DNA of 64,000 nucleotides from Pseudomonas sp. 7SR1 (GCF_900156465.1 NZ_LT707064.1:2884501-2948500); one strand, 5' to 3'. Counted from the stretch's first letter, positions 19,118 through 29,025 are shown. Numbers and translations are program-made. Notes: generated from the sequence alone by a model not told the origin.

Positions 19118-19960
19118 ATGGACTTGAACGCAGAAGTGGACCACTTGATCAAGGCTTCCCAGGCCTGGATTCCGATGATCATGGAGTACGGCAGCCGCGT
19201 GCTGCTGGCGATCGTGACCCTGGCCATAGGCTGGTGGCTGATCAACAAGGTCACGCAGAAACTCGGTGCGCTGCTGGCCCTGCGTAATGCTGACCTGGCA
19301 CTGCAGGGGTTCATCAGTACCCTGGCGAACATCATCCTGAAGATACTGCTGGCCATCAGCGTCGCTTCGATGATCGGTGTGGAAACCACCTCGTTCGTCG
19401 CCGCCATCGGTGCCGCGAGCCTGGCGATTGGCCTGGCATTGCAGGGCAGCCTGGCGAACTTCGCCGGTGGCGTGCTGATCCTGCTGTTCCGTCCGTTTCG
19501 CATTGGCGACTGGATCGAGGCCCAGGGCGTCGCCGGTACGGTCGACAGCATCCAGATCTTCCACACCGTGCTGCGTACCGGTGACAACAAGACGGTGATC
19601 GTGCCCAACGGCAACCTGTCTAACGGCATCATCACCAACACCAACCGTCAGCCGACCCGCAAGGTCGTGTTCGATGTCGGCGTGGACTACCAGGCTGATC
19701 TGCAAAAGGCTCGGGAAGTATTGCTGGAGCTGGCCAAGGATGAACGCGTGCTGAGCGATCCGGCGCCTGAAGCGGTGATTTCCACCCTGGGCGACAGTTC
19801 CATCACCGTGTCGTTGCGCATTTGGGTCAAGACCGCGGACTACTGGAACGTGATGTTCATGCTCAATGAGCAGGCCCGGGATCGTCTGAAGGATGCGGGC
19901 ATCGATATTCCGTTCCCACAGCGGGTGATCCGGGTGGTTCAGGAAGGCGCGCAGGCGTAG
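19118..19960 (+). CDS. mscS: Small-conductance mechanosensitive channel MscS
   Basis: The 280-residue inner-membrane channel has three TM segments. TM3 carries the pore-lining sequence AAIGAASLAIGLALQGSLAN, and the conserved FRPFRIGDWIEAQGVAGTV opens the beta domain. The cytoplasmic cage contains TVIVPNGNLSNGIITN. It releases solutes during hypo-osmotic shock. Size and motifs match E. coli MscS closely. It may be partly co-transcribed with yajQ, since only 71 bp separate them. A strong bidirectional terminator follows. Confidence 0.95.
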   Translation: MDLNAEVDHLIKASQAWIPMIMEYGSRVLLAIVTLAIGWWLINKVTQKLGALLALRNADLALQGFISTLANIILKILLAISVASMIGVETTSFVAAIGAASLAIGLALQGSLANFAGGVLILLFRPFRIGDWIEAQGVAGTVDSIQIFHTVLRTGDNKTVIVPNGNLSNGIITNTNRQPTRKVVFDVGVDYQADLQKAREVLLELAKDERVLSDPAPEAVISTLGDSSITVSLRIWVKTADYWNVMFMLNEQARDRLKDAGIDIPFPQRVIRVVQEGAQA

Positions 19961-20040
19961 ATTTTCCTGAAGGTAGGCTGGCTTGCCAACGATGCTTCCG
20001 TTTGAGTGACTCGTTGGTAAGTGCCTTGGATATAAGCAAT

Positions 20041-20074
20041 AAAAAAGGCCCATCCGAAGATGGGCCTCTTTTTT
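20041..20074. terminator. Bidirectional terminator between mscS and porin gene
   Basis: AGGCCCATC / GATGGGCCT form a 9-bp stem with a CGAA tetraloop. An A-run lies to the left and a T-run to the right, so it serves both convergent genes. Confidence 0.9.
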
Positions 20075-20100
20075 GATTACCGCGAACAGACTTTCGGCAA

Positions 20101-21429
20101 TTACAGAACCGAAATCGGGTAGTCGACGATCAGGCGGAACTCTTTGATATCGCCTTCACCTTCGTCGGCGTTGGCGTGGTGCCAGGCTTGACGAACGCGG
20201 AAGGAGAGATCCTTGGCTGGGCCAGACTGAACAACGTACTTGGCTTCCAGGTTGGTTTCGTTGTGCTTGCCGTCTTCGCCATACAGACCAGCGTAGGCGC
20301 TGCCAGTTGGAGTGTTGGTGCCGTCGATGTCCCAGCCTTTCACGTAACGGGTCATGAAGCTCAGACCAGGAACGCCATACTCGGCCATCTTCAGGTCGTA
20401 ACGGATCTGGGCAGATTTCTCGTTAGGACCGTTGAAGTCGGAGTACTGGATGGAGTTGGCGAGGAAGATCGAGTCGCCGCCGCGGTTGTTGGTACCCACG
20501 CCGATGTAGTCGAACGGAGTATCACCGTTGATCTTCTGGAAGGCGACCGTAACGGTGTGTGCTTTCAGGAACGAGTAAGCAGCAGCCAGGGAGAAGGCGG
20601 TGTTGCTGATGTCGCCGGCTTTGGCGCTACCTGCGTCGGTGGTGCGGTAGATGTTACCGTCCAGGTTCAGGGACTGATCGCCACCCATTGGAATGGTGTA
20701 GTTCAGGTTACCGTAGTACTGGTTCCAGATGTCTTCCAGCTTGGCGCCGTAGACCGATGCGCTCAGGTTGTCAGTGAACGCGTATTTGCCACCAGCGTAG
20801 TCGATGGTGTTGGCTTCGACGCCAGCGTAGGTCGCCCACAGGCCGCCGTCGCGAGCGTTACGGTCCTGGCTGGTGCCCGAATAGAAGTGACCGGCTTCGA
20901 GGTCAAGATTCTTGACTTCGCTGCTCTGCAGTTGGAAACCGCTGGCAGTTTGAGGCAGGACGCGGGAGCCGCCAATTGCAAACACTGGAGCAGTGCTTGG
21001 CTGCATGTCGCCGACTTTCAGCTCGGTTTTGGAAACACGGAACTTGATGGCCGCGCCGGCTTTACCTTGGCTGTCGTTGACTTCGCCATCGGCGTCGCGG
21101 CTCATGTTGCCTGTGCCGCCAGTACCGTCGCCGCCGTCCAGCTTGAGTGCCAGGTAACCGAAGGCATCAACGCCGACACCTACAGTACCCTGGGTGTAAC
21201 CGGAGCTGAAGTTGCCCCAGATACCTTGGGTCCAGTCTTTCTGATCGGTTGCACCATCTTTCCGATCGCGGTTGAAGTAATAGTTGCGCAGCAGTAAATC
21301 GAGCTTGGCGTCTTCAACAAAGCCCTTGGCTTCAGCCTGGTCACTTACGAACGGTGCGGCCGTAGCCATTTGTGTACTGGCTGCTGCAGCAACGGCCAGT
21401 GCGATCATGCTCCACTTCATCACGCGCAT
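20101..21429 (-). CDS. oprD: OprD-family outer-membrane porin
   Basis: The 442-residue porin has a signal peptide (MRVMKWSMIALAVAAAASTQ, cleavage near ATA-AP). The mature sequence begins FVSDQAEAKGFVEDAKLDLL, nearly the sequence of P. aeruginosa OprD. The motifs GGSRVLPQTASGFQLQSSE and DISNTAFSLAAAY and the C-terminal strand EFRLIVDYPISVL are also shared. OprD-type channels take up basic amino acids and peptides; in P. aeruginosa OprD also admits carbapenems. Many paralogues exist (OprE, OprQ and others), so substrate is uncertain although similarity to OprD itself is strong. AAAGGAG precedes the start. Confidence 0.9.
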   Translation of the reverse strand: MRVMKWSMIALAVAAAASTQMATAAPFVSDQAEAKGFVEDAKLDLLLRNYYFNRDRKDGATDQKDWTQGIWGNFSSGYTQGTVGVGVDAFGYLALKLDGGDGTGGTGNMSRDADGEVNDSQGKAGAAIKFRVSKTELKVGDMQPSTAPVFAIGGSRVLPQTASGFQLQSSEVKNLDLEAGHFYSGTSQDRNARDGGLWATYAGVEANTIDYAGGKYAFTDNLSASVYGAKLEDIWNQYYGNLNYTIPMGGDQSLNLDGNIYRTTDAGSAKAGDISNTAFSLAAAYSFLKAHTVTVAFQKINGDTPFDYIGVGTNNRGGDSIFLANSIQYSDFNGPNEKSAQIRYDLKMAEYGVPGLSFMTRYVKGWDIDGTNTPTGSAYAGLYGEDGKHNETNLEAKYVVQSGPAKDLSFRVRQAWHHANADEGEGDIKEFRLIVDYPISVL

Positions 21430-22307
21430 CGTGATTTGCTCCTTTGGTTTTAGAAGAGTACTGCCGTCCCACCTGTTTTTTTATCTGGGCGGCTCTTTCT
21501 TTTTTGTGTCGGCGCAAACTTATATCACGCTGACCCTATTGGCGATACTTGCCCATTCAACCTTGCAGCTTCTTTACGACCATGTCGCCAATGGCTCGAT
21601 CCATGTCGCAATGAGGCTGTTCCGACGCAATCGGACTTGCAACTTGAATGCTGCTTATTTTTTTTCAGCGTCGGTGTAAAGAGTCCTTTATTACTGCGCC
21701 TGAAGCTCCCTGAGGGCAACCTTGCCACTTTATTTATAGGCCTGCAGGTTTCGCGTCCGGCGGTGCCCTGTAGGCGATGTCAGAATGAATGCAACAAGCA
21801 TGCACAAATTCGAATTTTCGTTCACGTTTTTTTCACATTCTGCCTTCGGGTGCGGTGAAACCTCATGAAACCGGGCTCCAAAGGCCTTGTTTTAAATAGG
21901 GTTGACTGTCGGGGCGCTCTCGTGTTTGAAGCATGGAAATGCCGCGAGACAACCAAAAACGTTACCGGTTCACCCTGTCGAGTGAGTAAATCCCGGATGT
22001 TACGTGCTCTGAGCGTAGACGCATTGTGCGGTTTTGGTGCAAAAAACTTCGAGAAAAACACTGGGGCCTGATCTACCGCCGTTTTCCGACGCGCTCCTCC
22101 TGCCCGTTTCTGTATTCGGGTGCGCTGTGTTGGTGCGAACAGTTCCGGCTCGGGGTCGATCTGCTCTGAAAAAAGACGTGGGCGTCCAACTATGGATGTC
22201 ACGCCGTGAACGTTCAGTCATTCGCGAGTATGCTGCCGGTCTATGTCCGAGTCATGCCCCTGGATGGTTTGAACCGGCTGTTTTCATCACGAACGAGGAG
22301 TACCGCA
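21430..22307. other. 878-bp non-coding region upstream of porin and HIT genes
   Basis: No frame here shows family similarity, a convincing ribosome site or host-like codon use. Base composition is more AT-rich than the neighbours. It includes T-rich tracts around 21470-21510 and 21830-21840 and a 12-bp palindrome AAATTCGAATTT at 21806-21817. The right part probably holds the HIT-gene promoter and the left part the porin leader. A small RNA cannot be excluded; no terminator hairpin was identified. Confidence 0.45.
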
Positions 22308-22733
22308 GTGTTTGCCTTAGATCCACGACTGCAACAAGACACGTTGCCCATTGGCGATTTCCCACTGTGTCGGCTGCTCTTGTCCAACGATTCGAATTAC
22401 CCGTGGTTCATCCTCGTGCCGCGACGGGAAAATATCAGTGAATTGTTTCAGTTGGATGACACGGATCAACATCGGTTATGGAAAGAGACCACGATGCTGG
22501 CTGAGGTCCTCAAGGATTGCTTTGATGCCGATAAACTGAATGTCGCGACCCTGGGTAATGTCGTCAGTCAATTGCATATGCATGTCATCGTGCGCAAACA
22601 GGACGATGCGGCCTGGCCGGCACCGGTCTGGGGCAAACACCCGGCCCGGCCCTATACTGCAGAACAGGTAATGGCTATTCGTGAGCGCTTGCGGGTAGCC
22701 TTGACCGATGATTTCAAGTTTATGGAGGGCTGA
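22308..22733 (+). CDS. HIT-domain nucleotide hydrolase/transferase family protein
   Basis: The 141-residue protein has the histidine-triad motif in QLHMHVIVRKQ (about residues 92-102); the active-site His lies in an HMHVI variant. The conserved upstream NYPWFILVPRR and C-terminal region fit short HIT proteins that act on AMP conjugates or dinucleoside polyphosphates. GTG 22308 is preferred because GAGGAG lies eight bases upstream and the family N terminus begins here (FALDPRLQQD); ATG starts upstream give unrelated sequence. slyX follows after 3 bp, so the two form an operon. Substrate unknown. Confidence 0.88.
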   Translation: MFALDPRLQQDTLPIGDFPLCRLLLSNDSNYPWFILVPRRENISELFQLDDTDQHRLWKETTMLAEVLKDCFDADKLNVATLGNVVSQLHMHVIVRKQDDAAWPAPVWGKHPARPYTAEQVMAIRERLRVALTDDFKFMEG

Positions 22734-22736
22734 ACC

Positions 22737-22943
22737 ATGAATCTTGAAGAGCGTGTGACCGATCTGGAAACGCGCCTGGCGTTTCAGGATGACACCATCC
22801 AGGCATTGAACGATGTGTTGGTGGAGCAGCAGCGGGTGGTCGAGCGGCTGCAGTTGCAAATGGCGGCCTTGCTCAAGCGACAGGAGGAAATGGCCGGGCA
22901 ATTCGAGTCCGTCGAAGAAGAGGCGCCGCCTCCCCACTATTGA
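22737..22943 (+). CDS. slyX: SlyX family protein
   Basis: The 68-residue acidic coiled-coil protein begins [20 protein letters not shown], with heptads continuing to about residue 55, and ends in the Pro-rich APPPHY typical of SlyX. Its function is not established; it is a widespread small gammaproteobacterial protein. The start lies three bases after the HIT-gene stop, with GGAGG before it, and a strong terminator follows. Confidence 0.93.
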   Translation: MNLEERVTDLETRLAFQDDTIQALNDVLVEQQRVVERLQLQMAALLKRQEEMAGQFESVEEEAPPPHY

Positions 22944-22964
22944 TACGCCCGTACGGCAGGCCAT

Positions 22965-23004
22965 AAAAAAACCGCGAGCAGCCTGGCTGCATCGCGGTTT
23001 TTTT
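22965..23004. terminator. Bidirectional terminator between slyX and cold-shock fusion gene
   Basis: The stem ACCGCGA/TCGCGGT is flanked by an A-run (22964-22970) and a T-run (22998-23004), so it serves both convergent genes. Confidence 0.88.
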
Positions 23005-23013
23005 ACGCTGAAG

Positions 23014-23622
23014 TCAGCGGCGCGGTAGCGCTGCGATCACATCTTCGGCCTGCAGGCCCTTGTCGCGGTGCATCACGGAGAACTCCACCCGCTGGCCTTC
23101 GACCAGTACACGGTGGCCTTCGCCACGAATGGCTCGGAAGTGCACGAAGATATCATCGCCGGAGTCGCGGGAGATGAAGCCGAACCCCTTGGAGGTGTTG
23201 AACCATTTCACCGTGCCGGTATCACGGTTGGACATGTCGTAGTTCTGCGGTGCCGCGGCCGGCGAGGACCTCTTGTTGTAGAAGCTGACGGCCAGGTGCA
23301 GGGCTACGGCGAGCAGCGCAGCGGTCAGGCTGAACAGAACGGCCGGATGACCGGCGATTTCCGGCAGGGGAGCCAGCAGGCTGAGGGTTTGCAGGGCAAC
23401 GGCCAGGACCAGCAGTGCGCTGACCAGGTTTTGCAGTTGATGACGTGGACCTTTGTGCCAGTAAGGGATGACAGGCGCGAGGATCAGGTTGAGCAGGCCG
23501 AAAAAGGCCAGGTACAGCGCATCGGGATGTTGCAGGTAAGGTGTGGCTTCGGAACCCAGGCTAGGGATGAAGGACAGCAGCAGGGCAGCTGCGCCCATTA
23601 GCAAGTGGACGATTTTCAACAT
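23014..23622 (-). CDS. Membrane protein with C-terminal cold-shock domain
   Basis: In this 202-residue fusion about residues 1-125 hold three to four hydrophobic segments (for example [20 protein letters not shown] and [20 protein letters not shown]). About residues 137-202 are a CspA-type OB fold with RNP1 KGFGFISR and RNP2 DIFVHF. The cold-shock domain would therefore be tethered at the inner-membrane face. A similar protein (PA0961) precedes dps in P. aeruginosa, as here. The ATG at 23620-23622 was chosen to begin at [10 protein letters not shown]; an upstream start adds ten non-hydrophobic residues. Nucleic-acid binding is inferred from intact motifs; its physiological role is unknown. 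Confidence 0.85.
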   Translation of the reverse strand: MLKIVHLLMGAAALLLSFIPSLGSEATPYLQHPDALYLAFFGLLNLILAPVIPYWHKGPRHQLQNLVSALLVLAVALQTLSLLAPLPEIAGHPAVLFSLTAALLAVALHLAVSFYNKRSSPAAAPQNYDMSNRDTGTVKWFNTSKGFGFISRDSGDDIFVHFRAIRGEGHRVLVEGQRVEFSVMHRDKGLQAEDVIAALPRR

Positions 23623-23999
23623 TTTGATTGGCTCACGGTTAAGACAGATCACAAGGAAGAGCTGCTCGAGGACGGTTCGCTTCGGAACGATGAGAGGCGT
23701 TGGACACGTACTCGAATCAGCCTATGCGCCACGCCCGGAAAATAAGCGTAGCGACACACTGTCTATTTAACAGTAAAGCCCGGGCCTTCTCAAACGGGTT
23801 ACGGGCGAGTGCCGCGCTGTTCGTCGGCGGGAAAACCGGGCGGGTCCTTGAAGGTCTTCACCAAAGGGCGTTGAATTTCCTGGCGCCCTGCCTTGTCAGT
23901 TCAGGGAGTGCAGGCGATTTGTCGCAGGGTGCGAGCGGTAACACCCGCTAGAGTGAAAGGACCGCCGTTGAATTCATCACCGTCAGGAGACCCACCAAC
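23623..23999. promoter_or_regulatory. Divergent csd-fusion/dps spacer
   Basis: This 377-bp gap has no supported gene. It should hold both promoters. TAGAGT at 23949-23954 is a possible dps -10, with no clear -35. A symmetric ACTGT-N7-ACAGT lies at 23758-23774. The arms GGGTG/CACCC flank the region just before the putative dps -10. Confidence 0.4.
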
Positions 24000-24473
24000 A
24001 TGGCAATAGATATCGGTATCAGTGAAGAAGATCGCAAGTCCATCGTCGATGGGCTGTCACGTCTGCTGTCGGACACCTATGTGTTGTACCTCAAGACCCA
24101 CAATTTCCACTGGAATGTCACCGGTCCCATGTTCCGGACCCTGCACCTGATGTTCGAGGAGCAGTACAACGAGCTGGCGCTCGCGGTGGATCTGATCGCC
24201 GAGCGCATCCGTGCCCTTGGCTTTCCCGCGCCGGGTGCCTACTCGGTGTATGCGCGCCTGTCCTCCATCAAGGAGGAAGAGGGTGTGCCCAGTGCCGAGG
24301 ACATGATCCGGCAACTGGTGGATGGCCAGGAGGCGGTGACACGCACGGCGCGTGGTATTTTCCCGCTGCTGGACAAGGTCAGCGACGAGCCCACCGCCGA
24401 TCTGCTGACCCAGCGCATGCAGGTGCACGAAAAGACCGCCTGGATGCTGCGTTCACTGCTGGACGAACGGTAA
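24000..24473 (+). CDS. dps: Dps ferritin-like DNA-protection protein
   Basis: The 157-residue four-helix protein has the Dps ferroxidase site shared between subunits: [20 protein letters not shown] supplies His and Glu, and [11 protein letters not shown] supplies Asp/Glu. Dps dodecamers oxidise and store iron with hydrogen peroxide and protect DNA in stationary phase. The short N terminus lacks a long Lys-rich tail, so strong DNA binding is uncertain. Its position beside the cold-shock fusion gene matches PA0962. AGGAG (about 23986) precedes the ATG. Confidence 0.95.
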   Translation: MAIDIGISEEDRKSIVDGLSRLLSDTYVLYLKTHNFHWNVTGPMFRTLHLMFEEQYNELALAVDLIAERIRALGFPAPGAYSVYARLSSIKEEEGVPSAEDMIRQLVDGQEAVTRTARGIFPLLDKVSDEPTADLLTQRMQVHEKTAWMLRSLLDER

Positions 24474-24749
24474 GGCCGGGGCGGGCGGTGATGTGTTGCC
24501 CGACATCGCCGTCCGTTTGGGGTTACCGTTGCTGCTCTTTGTATCGGCCTTTTCGATCAGTCCACAGGCTTCCTCTGGGATAACCCATCGTGTGTAGGAC
24601 GGCGTAATTCGTCGCCGGCTTGCTGTTGGCTTGTCCTACGTTGATGGTCAAAAAGTCATCTGGATCTGGGCACCCCCGTTGAGCTTCCATGGGGTCACAG
24701 ATTGGTTGTCCTGACTGAGAGGTTCGTATGGCAAAGGAGTGTCAACGGT

Positions 24750-25121
24750 ATGATTCAAGGAAAAGAAGCCAGGGAGGGTGCGCAGGGGCGCTATCAGGTC
24801 ATCCCCGTGGACCCGTTCGTCAGTGGGTTCGACATGCAGTTGGCCCGGCCCCTGTCCCGCTCCATCCGCCTGAACGGGTTCGCCACCTGCCTGCGGCTGG
24901 AACAGGTCTACTGGGACATCCTCGGCGACATGGCGCAGCTCAACAATTGTTCCATCAGCACCCTGTTGTCCCATGTGGACAGGGAGGTGCACCTGCGCCA
25001 TGGCGGGGTGCGCAACTTCAGCGGGCTGGTGCGTGTGGTCTGCGTGGTGCATAGCCTGAAGGAGGCCGGCATGGAAGTTGTGGAACGCCACTGGCGTGGT
25101 ACGCCGCGTGGCGGTGATTGA
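24750..25121 (+). CDS. Ribbon-helix-helix domain protein
   Basis: The 123-residue protein has a central region SRSIRLNGFATCLRLEQVYW followed by a helical stretch (ISTLLSHVDREVHL), matching the RHH_4 type of ribbon-helix-helix proteins. Such folds usually bind DNA as dimers, but targets cannot be inferred. The ATG at 24750 follows AAAGGAG at a rather long distance of about 11 bases; an in-frame start 16 codons upstream is less likely. It lies alone between dps and the fmdB-aspS unit, with 277 bp upstream. That gap contains a GGCGATGT-like inverted repeat (about 24486-24512), possibly the dps terminator. Confidence 0.75.
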   Translation: MIQGKEAREGAQGRYQVIPVDPFVSGFDMQLARPLSRSIRLNGFATCLRLEQVYWDILGDMAQLNNCSISTLLSHVDREVHLRHGGVRNFSGLVRVVCVVHSLKEAGMEVVERHWRGTPRGGD

Positions 25122-25227
25122 GCTGGACCGCAGGTGGATGCTCCCGGGGTGTTCCCGATTCGTTTGCCCTTTCCGGGAAAACGAGTCGGGAACGGTCCCT
25201 ACGGCTGCACAGGCAGCATTTAATGGA

Positions 25228-25233
25228 TATAAT
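25228..25233 (+). promoter_or_regulatory. -10 element of fmdB-aspS promoter
   Basis: A consensus TATAAT lies 63 bp before the fmdB-type gene. The -35 region at 17-bp spacing (CTGCAC) is poor. It probably drives the fmdB-aspS transcript. Confidence 0.55.
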
Positions 25234-25295
25234 CCCGCTCTTTGCCGCAAAGCCCAGCTTTTGCGTGAGTAACCTGATCGCCGAGACAACCTCCC

Positions 25296-25517
25296 ATGCC
25301 GATGTACGACTATCAATGTGCTTCCTGTGGTCATCAGATGGAAGTCATTCAAAAGATCAGCGAGGCACCGCTGGTCGACTGCCCTGCCTGCCAGGCGCCG
25401 GAACTGAAAAAGATGCTGTCCATGCCGGGATTCCGCCTTGGTGGCACAGGCTGGTATGAAACCGACTTCAAGACCGGCGCCAAGAAGAACCTGGCCGGTG
25501 GCGACAAAGCTGACTGA
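25296..25517 (+). CDS. FmdB-family zinc-ribbon protein
   Basis: The 73-residue protein begins MPMYDYQCASCGHQMEVIQK and contains two CxxC pairs, CASC and CPAC, forming a zinc ribbon. A Gly/Lys-rich tail follows (GTGWYETDFKTGAKKN). Members are widespread upstream of aspS in pseudomonads. Molecular function is unknown. It is probably co-transcribed with aspS 75 bp downstream, under the TATAAT promoter. Confidence 0.9.
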   Translation: MPMYDYQCASCGHQMEVIQKISEAPLVDCPACQAPELKKMLSMPGFRLGGTGWYETDFKTGAKKNLAGGDKAD

Positions 25518-25592
25518 GTTGAATACGCGCGGGTTCCTGCACGGGCAGGGTCCCCAACCGAATGTCGAATTACGAGAAGTGAAACCACTACC

Positions 25593-27368
25593 ATGATGCG
25601 CAGCCATTATTGCGGCCAACTGAACGAAAGCCTGGAAGGTCAGGAAGTTACTCTTTGCGGATGGGTCCATCGTCGCCGTGACCATGGCGGGGTGATTTTC
25701 CTCGATATCCGTGATCGTGAAGGCCTGGCCCAGGTAGTGTTCGACCCGGACCGCGCTGAAACCTTCGCCACGGCCGACCGCGTGCGCAGTGAGTACGTCG
25801 TCAAGATCACCGGCAAGGTGCGCCTGCGTCCGGCTGGCGCCGGCAACGCCAACATGGCGTCTGGCATGATCGAAGTGCTGGGCTATGAGCTGGAAGTGCT
25901 CAACGAAGCGGAAACCCCGCCGTTCCCGCTCAACGAATACTCCGATGTGGGCGAAGAAACCCGTCTGCGCTATCGCTTCATCGACCTGCGTCGTCCCGAG
26001 ATGGCCGAGAAGCTGCGTCTGCGTTCGCGCATGACCACCAGCATCCGTCGCTACCTGGACGAGAACGGCTTCATCGACGTCGAGACGCCGATCCTGACCC
26101 GTGCCACCCCCGAGGGCGCTCGCGACTACCTGGTGCCGAGCCGTACCCACCCCGGTAGCTTCTTCGCCTTGCCGCAATCGCCACAGCTGTTCAAGCAACT
26201 GCTGATGGTGGCCGGGTTCGACCGTTACTATCAGATCGCCAAATGCTTCCGCGACGAAGACCTGCGTGCCGATCGTCAGCCTGAGTTCACTCAGATCGAC
26301 ATCGAGACCAGCTTCCTCGACGAAAAAGACATCATGGGCCTGACCGAGGGCATGATCCGCAACCTGTTCAAGGAAGTGCTGGGCCTGGAATTCGGTGAGT
26401 TCCCGCACATGACCTTCGAAGAGGCCATGCGCCGCTATGGCTCCGACAAGCCGGACCTGCGTATCCCGCTGGAACTGGTGGACGTTGCCGACCAGCTCAA
26501 GGAAGTGGAGTTCAAGGTCTTCAGTGGCCCGGCCAACGATCCGAAGAGCCGCGTAGCCGCCTTGCGCGTACCGGGCGGGGCGAGCATGCCGCGCAGCAAG
26601 ATCGATGACTACACCAAGTTCGTCGGCATCTACGGTGCCAAGGGCCTGGCGTATATCAAGGTCAACGAGCGCGCCAAAGGCGTCGAGGGCCTGCAGTCGC
26701 CGATCGTCAAGAACATCCCCGAAGCCAACCTGAACGTGATCCTCGATCGCGTCGGCGCGGTCGATGGCGACATCGTGTTCTTTGGTGCCGACAAGGCCAA
26801 GATCGTCAGCGAGGCCCTGGGCGCGCTGCGGATCAAGGTAGGTCACGACCTGGAACTGCTTACCTGTGAGTGGGCGCCGATGTGGGTGGTCGACTTCCCG
26901 ATGTTCGAGGAGAACGATGACGGCAGCTTCACCGCGCTGCACCACCCGTTCACCGCACCCAAGTGCACGCCGCAGGAGCTGGAAGCCAGCCCGGCGACCG
27001 CGCTGTCCCGTGCCTATGACATGGTGCTCAACGGCACTGAACTGGGTGGCGGTTCCATCCGTATCCATCGCAAGGAAATGCAGCAGTCGGTCTTCCGCCT
27101 GCTGGGCATCGACGAAGCGGAACAGGAAGAGAAGTTCGGCTTCCTGCTGGACGCCCTGAAGTATGGTGCACCACCCCATGGCGGCCTGGCTTTCGGCCTG
27201 GATCGCCTGGTGATGCTGATGACCGGCGCCCAGTCGATCCGTGAAGTGATCGCGTTCCCGAAAACCCAGAGCGCGGCCGACGTCATGACCCAGGCGCCTG
27301 GGGAAGTGGATGCCAAGGCTCTGCGCGAACTGCATATCCGTCTGCGCGAACAGCCAAAGGCTGAGTAA
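25593..27368 (+). CDS. aspS: Aspartyl-tRNA synthetase (probably non-discriminating)
   Basis: This class IIb synthetase (591 residues) has an N-terminal OB anticodon-binding domain ([21 protein letters not shown]), then the catalytic core with motif 2 [18 protein letters not shown], an inserted GAD domain, and motif 3 [13 protein letters not shown]. In Pseudomonas the enzyme usually aspartylates both tRNA-Asp and tRNA-Asn, the latter then being amidated by GatCAB. This is known for P. aeruginosa and inferred here. ATG 25593 is followed by a second ATG; either is acceptable. A terminator follows the gene. Confidence 0.97.
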   Translation: MMRSHYCGQLNESLEGQEVTLCGWVHRRRDHGGVIFLDIRDREGLAQVVFDPDRAETFATADRVRSEYVVKITGKVRLRPAGAGNANMASGMIEVLGYELEVLNEAETPPFPLNEYSDVGEETRLRYRFIDLRRPEMAEKLRLRSRMTTSIRRYLDENGFIDVETPILTRATPEGARDYLVPSRTHPGSFFALPQSPQLFKQLLMVAGFDRYYQIAKCFRDEDLRADRQPEFTQIDIETSFLDEKDIMGLTEGMIRNLFKEVLGLEFGEFPHMTFEEAMRRYGSDKPDLRIPLELVDVADQLKEVEFKVFSGPANDPKSRVAALRVPGGASMPRSKIDDYTKFVGIYGAKGLAYIKVNERAKGVEGLQSPIVKNIPEANLNVILDRVGAVDGDIVFFGADKAKIVSEALGALRIKVGHDLELLTCEWAPMWVVDFPMFEENDDGSFTALHHPFTAPKCTPQELEASPATALSRAYDMVLNGTELGGGSIRIHRKEMQQSVFRLLGIDEAEQEEKFGFLLDALKYGAPPHGGLAFGLDRLVMLMTGAQSIREVIAFPKTQSAADVMTQAPGEVDAKALRELHIRLREQPKAE

Positions 27369-27380
27369 GGCTGGCACCTG

Positions 27381-27407
27381 AGGGCGCATCTTCGGATGCG
27401 CCTTTTC
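27381..27407 (+). terminator. aspS intrinsic terminator
   Basis: AGGCGCATC-type arms (GGGCGCATC / GATGCGCCT) close around a TTCG tetraloop and run into TTTTCGTT. Confidence 0.85.
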
Positions 27408-27488
27408 GTTGGTGTCGATATTTCTGATTGCCGGCGGCTGCATCCGTGCAGGGCGGGCGATGTTTCAAGAGAGAAACCGGAGCGAGTT

Positions 27489-28235
27489 ATGGCAGGTCAT
27501 TCCAAGTGGGCGAACATCAAGCACCGCAAAGAACGTCAGGATGCCAAGAGAGGCAAGATCTTCACCAAGTGGATCCGTGAACTGACGGTCGCGGCCCGCC
27601 AGGGTGGCGGTGATCCAGGTTCCAACCCGCGTTTGCGCCTGGCCCTGGACAAGGCACTGGGTGCGAACATGAGCCGCGACATCATCGATCGGGCGATCGC
27701 CCGCGGCGCCGGTGCGACCGAGGCCGATAACGTCGAAGAGCTGACCTATGAAGGTTACGGTCCGGGCGGCGTGGCGGTGATGGTCGAGTGCATGACCGAC
27801 AACCGCAATCGTACCGCCGCTGCCGTGCGCCACGCCTTCAGCAAGTGCGGTGGCAACCTGGGAACCGATGGTTCGGTGGCCTATCTGTTCGAGCGCAAGG
27901 GCCAGATCAGCTTTGCGCCGGGGCTCGATGAGGACGCCCTGACGGAGGCGGCGCTGGAAGCCGATGCCGACGACGTGGTCGGCCATGATGACGGCTCGTT
28001 CGACGTGTTCACGTCGTTCTCCAGCTTCTACGCGGTGCGCAACGCCTTGGAGGCTGCCGGTTTCAAGCCAGCCGACGCGGAAATCGTCATGCAACCGACC
28101 ACCAGCGCCGAGCTCGACCTGGAGGGCGCCGAGAAAGTCCTCAAGCTGATCGACATGCTCGAAGACCTGGATGACGTGCAGAACGTCTACTCCAACGCCG
28201 ACATTCCGGAGTCGGTGGCTGAACAGCTGGGCTGA
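27489..28235 (+). CDS. yebC: YebC/PmpR-family protein
   Basis: The 248-residue protein begins [20 protein letters not shown], the invariant YebC start, and continues with the three-domain family sequence ([20 protein letters not shown]). In P. aeruginosa the orthologue PmpR represses the pqsR quorum-sensing regulator; YebC proteins are also implicated in translation of proline-rich stretches. The ATG at 27489 follows GGAGCGAG. It sits between aspS and ruvC as in most gammaproteobacteria, but a REP pair separates it from ruvC. Confidence 0.96.
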   Translation: MAGHSKWANIKHRKERQDAKRGKIFTKWIRELTVAARQGGGDPGSNPRLRLALDKALGANMSRDIIDRAIARGAGATEADNVEELTYEGYGPGGVAVMVECMTDNRNRTAAAVRHAFSKCGGNLGTDGSVAYLFERKGQISFAPGLDEDALTEAALEADADDVVGHDDGSFDVFTSFSSFYAVRNALEAAGFKPADAEIVMQPTTSAELDLEGAEKVLKLIDMLEDLDDVQNVYSNADIPESVAEQLG

Positions 28236-28263
28236 TGGCTTCCTTTTAACTGCACGAATGCCG

Positions 28264-28353
28264 ATGTGGGAGCGAGCTTGCTCGCGATAGCGATACTTCA
28301 GTCAGCACTGTGCTTGCTGACCCGACGCCATCGCGAGCAAGCTCGCTCCCATA
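28264..28353. repeat. REP pair (BIME-like)
   Basis: GTGGGAGCGAGCTTGCTCGC (from 28266) and its inverted partner GCGAGCAAGCTCGCTCCCA (to about 28351) flank a 45-bp spacer in the yebC-ruvC gap. Confidence 0.9.
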
Positions 28354-28387
28354 GGTCTGGTCAAATTCTCTTCGAACCGCAGGCGTT

Positions 28388-28912
28388 ATGACTTTAATCC
28401 TTGGTATCGACCCTGGTTCGCGTATCACCGGCTACGGTGTGGTTCGCGACACCGGGCGTGGCTGCGTGTATGTGGCTTCCGGCTGCATCCGTACCGGGGC
28501 GGGCGAGCTGCATGAGCGTCTGCAGATCGTTTATCGCGGGGTGCGCGAGGTCATCCAGACCTACGGCCCGGTCACCATGGGGATCGAAAAGGTGTTCATG
28601 GCGCGCAATGCCGATTCTGCATTGAAGCTGGGACAGGCCCGGGGCGCGGCGATCGTTGCCGGGGCCGAGGAAAGCCTGGAGATCGCCGAATACACGGCGA
28701 CCCAGGTCAAGCAGGCCGTGGTCGGAACGGGGGCGGCGAACAAGGAGCAGGTGCAGATGATGGTGATGCATTTGCTGAAGTTGGTCAGCAAGCCGCAGAT
28801 CGACGCCTCCGATGCCCTGGCCATAGCCATCTGTCATGCCCATACCCGTTCCAGTCTCTTGCCTCATGGGCTGGGAACCGCACGCAGTCGTGGCGGCCGC
28901 CTGCGTCTCTGA
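28388..28912 (+). CDS. ruvC: Holliday junction resolvase RuvC
   Basis: The 174-residue endonuclease resolves Holliday junctions bound by RuvAB. The RNase H fold is evident from [17 protein letters not shown] (first catalytic Asp), the Glu in [10 protein letters not shown], and [15 protein letters not shown] with the last acidic residues. Length and start agree with the family. ruvA follows after 113 bp and ruvB directly after that, so the three form the standard recombination unit. Confidence 0.97.
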   Translation: MTLILGIDPGSRITGYGVVRDTGRGCVYVASGCIRTGAGELHERLQIVYRGVREVIQTYGPVTMGIEKVFMARNADSALKLGQARGAAIVAGAEESLEIAEYTATQVKQAVVGTGAANKEQVQMMVMHLLKLVSKPQIDASDALAIAICHAHTRSSLLPHGLGTARSRGGRLRL

Positions 28913-29025
28913 TAGCATCTGCGCAATCATTCATGAGCCTGAGCATCGAGTGCCTGTGTCGTCGGCCTCATGCCCCGGTTGTTACCTGCCAGCCAGCGGC
29001 TGGCCAACGCCCAAGGATCTGAAAC

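Noticed and set aside
21822..22202. A 126-codon frame on the minus strand in the porin-HIT gap
   Set aside because: No ribosome site, no domain, Arg/Thr-rich composition unlike host proteins.
23758..23774. ACTGT-N7-ACAGT resembling a LexA box upstream of dps
   Set aside because: The LexA consensus is CTGT-N8-ACAG; here the spacer is one base short and it is not close to a clear promoter.
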